Origin: CAZCBD01 sp964496755 | GTDB taxonomy: Bacteria; Bacteroidota; Ignavibacteria; Ignavibacteriales; Melioribacteraceae | Assembly: GCA_964496755.1 (NCBI GenBank) | Contig: CAZCBD010000014.1 | Coordinates: 1-25,744 of the forward strand | Length of the DNA stretch: 25,744 nucleotides | Direction: 5' to 3' | Shown here: piece by piece, positions 17,301 through 21,886 of the stretch | Position numbering within the stretch: position 1 is the stretch's first letter | Layout of the letters: every line of letters begins with the position of its first letter | The notes under the pieces: generated by a model | What the model saw: only the letters and a program-made list of their open reading frames with translations | What the model was told of the DNA's origin: nothing | Databases searched by the model: none | Translations under genes and position numbers: made by a program

Positions 17301-18026
17301 ACTTTTATTAAAAACTTCATTTGATATTAAATCAATAACCGTGTTTGCGCCTCCACCTACAACGGTTTTTATAAATCCGTTTAATCCTTTAAAATTTACG
17401 GTAAGTTGCTCTCTCTCTAAAAAGTCTTTTTTTTCAGAAGAGGTTGTATAATGAGATGCTTGTGCTATCATTTGTTCAAGCACATCCATAAAATAATTCC
17501 ATTGAGCTTCTTCAACATCACCGTTAATTCCAATAACATCACGGAATTTTCTAAGCTCCGAAACATTTTCACCTAGAACAAATCTACACATTAATTCAAG
17601 TTGATCTTCTGAAACCGGTGGCGTTCCGATTGAATAATCATGAGAAGTTAAAATATTTTGAACTTGAAGTTTAGTGTTTTCGTCAACACTTTCCGTATTA
17701 ATAAAGGATTTTAATTTGAATTCAAAAGATCTTTTTTTAGCGGCATATTGAAAAGCTTTTGAATCTTCATGCGGAAAAAGCATTAAAGATACGTCAACAT
17801 ATCCCGGGATTAATTCTTTTAATTCCAAAATCCAACGGTCTATTTCGGTAAGTTGTTTTGCCGGGTCATCCGGTTCTTGGCAACATAGCTTTACGAAGTT
17901 CTTTAAATTATCGAGGATGTGGTTAGGTATAAAATTTTCGGCTCGTTCGCCAAGCGATTCATAAAGATTAATTAGATCTTTAGCATCTGAACGTAAACCC
18001 GCAATAGGTATTCCTGGTAATTGCAT
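11349..18026 (-). CDS. Giant 2225-residue fusion: fold-type I PLP aminotransferase plus PEPCK-like kinase domain
   Basis: One uninterrupted frame. Residues 1 to about 450 are unrecognised, with a possible alpha/beta part near 215-310 (VVGGGANTV at 222-230). From about 490 to 1010 lies a class I/II aminotransferase core: Pro593-Tyr594, NPAG with Asn673, DEAY with Asp702 and Tyr705, STTK with Lys746 as the Schiff-base lysine, GNRLG with Arg754, and FLRFSLGG with Arg984 as the carboxylate arginine. GATGNRLG recalls aspartate aminotransferase/4-decarboxylase. About 1010-1500 is mostly helical. From about 1600 a PEPCK(ATP)-like domain follows: YFGDIKK (Lys1643), MPIHGS (His1662), P-loop GDSGVGKS (Lys1688), AGDM (Asp1716), a GTEEGDFSRV segment and IDIMLTASNYAP. 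The tail is lysine-rich. No signal peptide or membrane segment is evident, so it is probably cytoplasmic. No Shine-Dalgarno site precedes the ATG. It has no operon partner. Domain calls are by motif only. Confidence 0.85.
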   Translation of the reverse strand: MQLPGIPIAGLRSDAKDLINLYESLGERAENFIPNHILDNLKNFVKLCCQEPDDPAKQLTEIDRWILELKELIPGYVDVSLMLFPHEDSKAFQYAAKKRSFEFKLKSFINTESVDENTKLQVQNILTSHDYSIGTPPVSEDQLELMCRFVLGENVSELRKFRDVIGINGDVEEAQWNYFMDVLEQMIAQASHYTTSSEKKDFLEREQLTVNFKGLNGFIKTVVGGGANTVIDLISNEVFNKSSVKVIEFTNVDELYNEIKDDYTSIFIVKVRNMHKNILNNIRWFNYLSRIIIVDDSLESKSTNTSLVFSFNNKIINTLNKVHTKKLGALANTQLNLRMILDKVNNDNLEIFRKSAEEKIKDYERELKNFKLEQLGETDNPKKDITLFKFNEFARQLIKDKYAITKLRDFIVLVQKSKDPKKLQKINKELTNEFEARTKAYFYSNIEQLQIATIVEGGGRSQLRTYGEYLLQRKLKPLDNKLIERTKTIVDIIPNNYERTLQNHFHKNFGINLFLENYKKYITKVENESDNKGRFKNFLIDLGIKEKYDSKSIEEQNIIKEFISNLSNLEQTSIADDVQMIIRDILDERILKPYILFNQEASWEYKDLFPVDRFDINPFDLEIGLDTEKRIDWERLHHRLNRMKNSFQLFDDTGNLWDRFCENLTIVINDPSNPAGYTDFNNQYLIKFLKFLNNSKITLLLDEAYNDAIRIDDPEEPKWRTISRYIMNNIGAYSNLSMVSSLSTTKNLGATGNRLGSIIATPACKDVIEFAKKQNTIEKGNTNSLFMLVNTLEAAQLAKKIKDKMETELPKDASRSKIKARIEKYIIEEIESYLYKKDTLKQGSKIKRYSPFEGSPLHIFLLEELCSLDKLDVLELPDDFKYKGEPFFKYYQEHLVKEINKFRVNKLFKRESNLRLNIAKQTAKKYIEKNNLQNYCNILESDGSYLFNLQLKNYFSYQDLEKFTKTLAEQRGISVIPYQTGFLRFSLGGYVHGNEKSLSDFHHEFENSLQILLKYWIKFFNEKSDINNKDLRTEDILDKIFKTTSDRDFINKVLDDYSIIKNIKKTLHNSLTISNIMTLYHAFPKDCGVTINSIRGSKNSVFEFYENIGQCRNLISFIESRAFTKIYENLLPQIYKNIPSIKHLDFNTVLSRFGKATILKFIKNKLDFRPNHYVLDDVDELNIMREILIELEHILFSDTIVKLMALDATENTQLDKAKLEGANQIIRKFIKDLLLHFNLPFDQDYKSPTIIDIIDKTAEIFEDIIKKPIEDLAIRNYTDEFIRNLKIDVMDNDLRSKLIGFIWQNIEFELFNKSLSSKEKIIRLFLLINKNKFETELNDKVRNYFNRLEENNNLEGRLISEDFLFRTIPAEFSDLLSNIYKLGKLKVAENELHYFVRQIVLFFIDILNKTKSTEYYNKYIHTLITFVETAFKKQNSRINEMIQHGITVYKDFKFDEPIANNKSMNWVTNLISKCGVIATEQPVQIHTRIVTDAKKREYPFHKVDRTTTTQKSFETKLDYIKNLDTKPDAVFFSRRMEQFINNMDTDDYRCKIIKHGLFKVLFVFQKCYMKYLTDQFRLLPADEISLSDIKNFIPDVILFYGAPEKVISYPQIGYFDIQGPSGNIKTLVTPLKKEVDYFGDIKKPWLTITNEKVKEMGGMPIHGSLFAIEEEDGSIFVVQVNGDSGVGKSEMLAAMILKWLKNDLPGIRSIKMIAGDMFYIFPDSEGNIYGIGTEEGDFSRVTDFDPDFIKYYNSLFEKAADSNITDLNSRSTISGLCDITMPFKIDIMLTASNYAPYEAGIVRYENPENFLLYRDSHGERKEKATSEDNPNFQRTLLRYTNDKNIVDVLDKHGNNLDTLLNWEKDKNTGEFYIASSYRLIDKIDIEEIVKTIFINKSFTDNDGKEFLINDINFDIIKNRFIASVTNKNSDILSEEKIALSRNIFSNIFNSLASTPAGQPFISENLQVDLRNNLIDILKKQQDKGIGKKIQLGILSTDLGRKGKEITGPQKAAEDMKTMIQEVKIAKPEINYGKNFVKKSVHKNYAHIFNGHKQNAEILRYNFFLYQLENMRKAQFRRIDNLNSPVDLTSIKGFYPCNPKHKFSPLLVTPNINIELNGFSETYEQLMSLPNNPEFADEFYSDMEKLYLAEGYNENTIINNMILQLLLINGYITIEDLTRGRITEKVNRETLAAAKFSVIKFLNLKKESIKKKESIKKNMQNSKNKK
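11377..11412. repeat. Two tandem 18-bp units in the 3' end of the giant gene
   Basis: The unit is eight T followed by AATTGATTCC, present twice without a break. On the minus strand it encodes a repeated KKESIK segment in the lysine-rich C-terminal tail. Such a repeat could change copy number by slippage while keeping the frame, since 18 is a multiple of three. Confidence 0.9.
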
Positions 18027-18528
18027 AATTATTCTTTAGTTTAGTTTTTAATATATTATTTATATCCGGCACTTTTATTTAACTGTGTTTTTTATACTTA
18101 TGCAGTTTTTTGATTAAAAGTATAGTTGATAATTCGTAGTTTTTCAATAATTAAAAACTTATCCAATTGTTGGATTAATTATTATTTTTTTTAGCAAAAT
18201 CAAGAGCAAAACTCATAATTGAAGTTAATATGTTGCATTAAAGTAAATTATTTAAGTATTAAAAGTAAATAATTTAGTATAAATAATCAGTTGGAAAAAT
18301 AAATATTTATTCATAGTACTATTGCTAAGTGATATTTTGAGCATGATAATTTCATTTTAGAAAACAATGATGAAAGATTAAAAGAAAAAGATTAAAAGAG
18401 TTTTGTATCGGTAAAAGTAAGATTTGTTTATTGTGTTTGATAAAAAAATAGAAGAGATAGGAAATATAATTGCATAAAAAAAGCCGTCTGTTTGACGGCT
18501 TTGAATAAAGAATTTATTACATTAATTT
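18027..18528. other. 502-bp intergenic region between the giant gene and the cold-shock gene
   Basis: I see no gene here. It is very AT-rich. It holds a short perfect palindrome, ATCCAA-TTG-TTGGAT, at 18161-18175, about 135 bases upstream of the giant gene's start, and the cold-shock terminator at 18474-18502. The promoter of the giant gene should lie here, but I cannot place it with confidence. Confidence 0.7.
18474..18502 (-). terminator. Rho-independent terminator after the cold-shock gene
   Basis: AAAGCCGTC (18480-18488) pairs exactly with GACGGCTTT (18494-18502) around a five-base loop. On the minus strand it is followed by a run of T. It lies 26 bases after the stop of the cold-shock gene. 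Confidence 0.92.
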
Positions 18529-18738
18529 TTATAATGCTTTTACTTCACTCGCTTGTGGGCCTTTTTGACCTTGAGTTACATTAAATTCAACTTCCTGACC
18601 TTCTTCAAGAGATTTATAACCATCTCCAACTATAGATTGAAAGTGAACAAATACATCATCTCCTGATTCTTGAGAAATGAAACCATAACCTTTTGTACTG
18701 TTGAACCATTTAACGGTTCCTGTTTTGCGCTCTGACAT
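18529..18738 (-). CDS. Cold-shock domain protein (CspA family)
   Basis: A 69-residue single-domain OB-fold protein that binds single-stranded RNA and DNA and melts secondary structure. RNP1 (KGYGFISQ, about 16-23) and RNP2 (VFVHF, about 29-33) are intact, as is the opening GTVKWFN. AAGGAG lies nine bases before the start. It is a single-gene unit with its own terminator. The long AT-rich region upstream may include a 5' leader, as in other csp genes, but I cannot delimit it. Confidence 0.95.
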   Translation of the reverse strand: MSERKTGTVKWFNSTKGYGFISQESGDDVFVHFQSIVGDGYKSLEEGQEVEFNVTQGQKGPQASEVKAL

Positions 18739-19375
18739 TTGAGTGCTCCTTAATAATTGATTTTTAATGTGACAGAAAGCTTTAATGTAAAGGAGTGAAA
18801 AGAATGGTAATCTTAAAAAAAATACATCTACTACTACTTCTACAACTTAATACTACTGTCTTGCACTTCAAATGTAAGCATAAAAAGAATAGTAACCAAA
18901 ACATTTAAAATATTTTTTTTTGAAAACAGTGTTGCCGAATTATTTTAAATTTAAAATAAAATTATAATGACAACTATAAATTGAAAAGTCTTATACAAAA
19001 AGCAGCAGATTTTTTATAATTATAAGTTTCGATTTAATTGTTTATTTGAGTATCATCTTCCTACTTTTAGGAGGCATGGAAAATTTTGTATAACGTAAGT
19101 TATCAGAATAATAAATAAATGAAAATTCATTCGTGATTTTAATTTAAGATGTTTGAAGATTAAAATGTTTGATATAAAATAAATATTAAAAAATTATCTG
19201 TTATTTGACTATAACTAATTGTTATTTTTTGTGGTTTTATATTAATTTGAGAAAAATATAAATATAAAATTAACACTCACTCATAATATGTAAAACATAA
19301 AAAAAAGTAAATTTAGCAATGATTTTACAATTGAGATAAAAGTAATTTATTAAAAATTACATCGAAAGCTAAGAA

Positions 19376-19450
19376 ATGAAAAAACTAAAGAATAAAGGTA
19401 ATGGGAGCTACATAAAAGGCTTTTACTGCAATCAAGGCAGTAACTATTGA
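19376..19450 (+). CDS. Possible 24-residue peptide upstream of the beta-lactamase
   Basis: A short frame starting MKKLKNKGNGSYIKG and ending with an aromatic and Cys-containing stretch (FYCNQGSNY). Its stop codon overlaps GAGG, which would serve as ribosome site for a second, six-codon frame at 19461-19481 (MSNQEF). The second frame is in register with the beta-lactamase frame. The start lacks a good Shine-Dalgarno site. It may be a leader peptide, a small secreted peptide, or chance; I do not recognise a family. Confidence 0.25.
   Translation: MKKLKNKGNGSYIKGFYCNQGSNY
19423..19443. repeat. Short inverted repeat, 7-bp arms
   Basis: TTACTGC (19423-19429) and GCAGTAA (19437-19443) pair exactly around a seven-base loop. 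It lies about 90 bases upstream of the beta-lactamase start and inside the possible 24-residue peptide frame. No T run follows, so it is not an obvious terminator. Confidence 0.6.
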
Positions 19451-19529
19451 GGAAAACAAAATGAGCAATCAAGAATTCTAAATCAAACAACTAGTTCAAA
19501 TGTTATGTATAAGGAGGAGTAATAAAAAT

Positions 19530-20318
19530 ATGGTACAAGTTAAATTTAAAATTATTTTCATTTTAATTTCATTATTTTTTGTTAGTGGTATTACAAATGC
19601 ACAGGATTCTCTTTTAACACAATTATTTACTGAGCGCAATATAAATGGAACCATAATTATTTCATCTTTAGATGGCAAAACCGAATATACTTACAATAAA
19701 GTACGTGCGGAAAAACGATTTTTACCTGCTTCAACATTTAAAATTCCAAATACGCTTATAGCACTTAATGAAAAAGCCGTTTTAAACGAAAAGGAAATAA
19801 TCAAGTGGGATGGGAAAGACAAAGGATGGAGTGCATGGAACAAAGATCAGTCATTGGAAACAGCTTTTCCTATATCATGTGTTTGGTTTTATCAAGAATT
19901 GGCCAAGCGTGTTGGAAACATCAAATATATATTGCATCTTAATAAATTGAATTATGGAAACAAAAAAACAGGACATGACGTAACAACATTTTGGCTGGAC
20001 GGTGAATTAGCAATATCTGCACGAGAGCAGATTGAATTTTTAAAAAAACTATATAAAGAAGATTTGCCTTACAAAAAAAATAATATTCGGTTATTAAAAA
20101 AACTTCTGATTGTTGAGAAAAATTCTCGATATATCATTCGTGCAAAAACAGGTTGGGCAACACGTATAAAAAAGCAACACGGATGGTATGTCGGATATGT
20201 TGAAACTCATCAAAAGATATGGTTTTTTGCCATGAACTTGGACATTTGCAAGAAAAGCGATGCTGCTTATCGGAAAGAAATCACGATGGAAGCTCTTAAA
20301 ATTAAAGGAATAATATAG
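19530..20318 (+). CDS. Class D (OXA-type) serine beta-lactamase
   Basis: A 262-residue secreted beta-lactamase that hydrolyses penicillins and perhaps other beta-lactams. The start at 19530 is chosen because AAGGAGGAG (19511-19519) precedes it and a signal peptide follows at once (hydrophobic stretch to ITNAQ, cleavage likely near residue 25). All class D motifs are intact: Ser68-Thr-Phe-Lys71, with Lys71 the position normally carboxylated; Ser116-Cys-Val118; Tyr142-Gly-Asn144; Trp155 in FWLDGELAIS; and Lys206-Thr-Gly208 followed by WA. It therefore looks catalytically competent, unlike the related sensor domains that also keep STFK. The spectrum cannot be read from the sequence. No transposase or integron flanks it, so it may be a resident gene. 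Confidence 0.93.
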   Translation: MVQVKFKIIFILISLFFVSGITNAQDSLLTQLFTERNINGTIIISSLDGKTEYTYNKVRAEKRFLPASTFKIPNTLIALNEKAVLNEKEIIKWDGKDKGWSAWNKDQSLETAFPISCVWFYQELAKRVGNIKYILHLNKLNYGNKKTGHDVTTFWLDGELAISAREQIEFLKKLYKEDLPYKKNNIRLLKKLLIVEKNSRYIIRAKTGWATRIKKQHGWYVGYVETHQKIWFFAMNLDICKKSDAAYRKEITMEALKIKGII

Positions 20319-20404
20319 TGTGATGAAATCGGCTATAGTTGATTTGTTATGTTACAGAGTTTTACCGGTTTAATTATGATGTGAATTTTTCAGGAGAATT
20401 AATA

Positions 20405-21088
20405 ATGATAAACAGTCAATTAAAAATGTATGATATTGTATTTGAGAATCCCCGGATATTGCTTGTACTGGAAAATTTTAATATTTCACTGGGTTTTGGC
20501 GAGCAGACTATTCAAGAGATTTGTCAAAAACACAATATAAATGAATACTTGTTTCTAACGATTGCAAATCTTTATAACGGTAAAAAAACTACGGCTATTC
20601 ATATACCGCATTTTGATGCAGCCGAAGCAAAACAGTTACTGCAATTTTTAAAAACCTCACACACATATTTTCTTGATGAAAAAATACCCAAGCTAAAAAG
20701 GCTTATTGATCAAAAATCCGAAAAATTTCCTAATGAAAAATGTTCCATAATCATTAAAAAATTTATTCATGATTATGCAGCCGAAGTTTTTATACACATG
20801 AATTATGAGGATACTATTGTTTTCCCATATGTGGAAGCGCTTTTACAAAAACAAGAAACAACTTATACTATTGATCAATTTAGAAAAAATCATTCTAATA
20901 TTGAAGATAAGCTGATTGATTTGAAAAATTTGCTTATCAAGCATATGCCCCCGGATTATGATTCAGTGGTTAGGCGACGAATGCTTTTTGAACTTTATGA
21001 TTTAGAGCATGATATTAACATACATGATTTTATTGAAAATAATTTACTAATACCAATTGTTAAACGTTTGGAAATGAAACAGAAATGA
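20405..21088 (+). CDS. Hemerythrin-like iron-sulfur cluster repair protein (RIC/YtfE/ScdA type)
   Basis: A 227-residue cytoplasmic diiron protein. AGGAG (20392-20396) precedes the ATG at 20405, better than the longer frame. Residues about 72-220 form a hemerythrin-like four-helix domain. Ligand candidates His86, His131, Glu135, His163, His207 and Glu211 sit close to E. coli YtfE His84, His129, Glu133, His160, His204 and Glu208. Known members repair clusters damaged by nitric oxide or oxidants. The N-terminal 60 residues resemble the ScdA_N (DUF542) domain, but the usual Cys-Cys pair is replaced (NISLGFGEQTIQEIC). The next gene overlaps by four bases (ATGA), so the two are translationally coupled. 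Confidence 0.85.
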   Translation: MINSQLKMYDIVFENPRILLVLENFNISLGFGEQTIQEICQKHNINEYLFLTIANLYNGKKTTAIHIPHFDAAEAKQLLQFLKTSHTYFLDEKIPKLKRLIDQKSEKFPNEKCSIIIKKFIHDYAAEVFIHMNYEDTIVFPYVEALLQKQETTYTIDQFRKNHSNIEDKLIDLKNLLIKHMPPDYDSVVRRRMLFELYDLEHDINIHDFIENNLLIPIVKRLEMKQK

Positions 21089-21687
21089 AAATAACGGATG
21101 CAAAAAATAAAATTATAATTATAGAGTTTTCTGAAATTATAAAAGAGGGTTTAACTCGAATATTAACAAGCTGTTTCAAGGAATTTGATATCATTAATCT
21201 TGATAATTTTGAGGATTTGCAAATTTATACCGAAAAAGAAGATTTTTCTTTGATAATTTTAAATTCCGAAATTATAAAAAACCGTTTACCAAAGGCATGC
21301 GATATTCTTGCCGGTTTTCGATATGCAAAAATTCTAGGAATTATTACGAATAATTATTATCGAGAATGTATATCACTTTTCGATGATGTGATTTATATGA
21401 ACGATAGCAGAGAAACGATAATTAGTATTATTAAAAAGCATGTGTGTAAACCTGCAAAAAAGAAGATTCATAGAGAAAAATTGACAAATCGAGAACTTGA
21501 TGTTCTCAAACTTTTAGTTAAAGGCTATTCCAATAAACAAATTGCCGTAGAACTTTTTATTAGTATGCATACTGTTGTTACACATAGAAAAAATATTACC
21601 GATAAACTTGGAATAAAATCTATTGCAGGTCTTACAATATATGGAATTATTAATAATATTGTTAACGTTGACGATTATTTAGACTAA
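21085..21687 (+). CDS. LuxR/NarL-type regulator with degenerate receiver domain
   Basis: A 200-residue transcription regulator. Residues 133-190 are a clear LuxR/NarL helix-turn-helix: LTNRELDVLKLLVKGYSNKQ then the recognition helix SMHTVVTHRKNITDKLG. The first 120 residues have the size and strand pattern of a response-regulator receiver, but the acidic pair is lost (IIIEFSEII) and the phosphorylated Asp is replaced by Asn60 (LIILNSEI). It is thus unlikely to be controlled by a histidine kinase. Overlap of four bases with the hemerythrin-like gene suggests that the two work together, for example the regulator responding to the diiron protein or to the same stress. No histidine kinase gene is nearby. 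Confidence 0.88.
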   Translation: MKITDAKNKIIIIEFSEIIKEGLTRILTSCFKEFDIINLDNFEDLQIYTEKEDFSLIILNSEIIKNRLPKACDILAGFRYAKILGIITNNYYRECISLFDDVIYMNDSRETIISIIKKHVCKPAKKKIHREKLTNRELDVLKLLVKGYSNKQIAVELFISMHTVVTHRKNITDKLGIKSIAGLTIYGIINNIVNVDDYLD

Positions 21688-21886
21688 TTTCATAATATCT
21701 TCGGCTTATGCTAAATTTATTAAAAACACACATCGAAATTACATCATTACGATTGGGGTTATAGCTACTTTATACTATAATATAGCATTAAAAATCACAA
21801 TATCATGGGACTGAATTAATACAATGATTTGGATACATTGAGCTACAAATAATTTTCAATTAGTAAAATTAAGGAGAAATAGTTCA

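Larger units (their letters stand above)
18739..19529. other. 791-bp AT-rich intergenic region before the beta-lactamase
   Basis: No full-length gene is visible. It should contain the cold-shock promoter at its left end and the beta-lactamase promoter at its right end. The last 160 bases hold two short reading frames (19376-19450 and 19461-19481) and a 7-7-7 inverted repeat at 19423-19443. I looked for integron attC core motifs and insertion-sequence ends next to the resistance gene and found none. Confidence 0.65.

Noticed and set aside
11349..18026. Assembly error joining two genes into the giant frame
   Set aside because: The frame is uninterrupted for 6.7 kb, has uniform base composition, and the linker between the domains is coding-like. 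A misjoin remains possible and could be tested with read coverage, but nothing in the sequence suggests it.
19382..19529. Possible integron attC site before the beta-lactamase
   Set aside because: There is an inverted repeat, but I found no paired RYYYAAC and GTRRRRY core motifs, no integrase and no neighbouring cassette.
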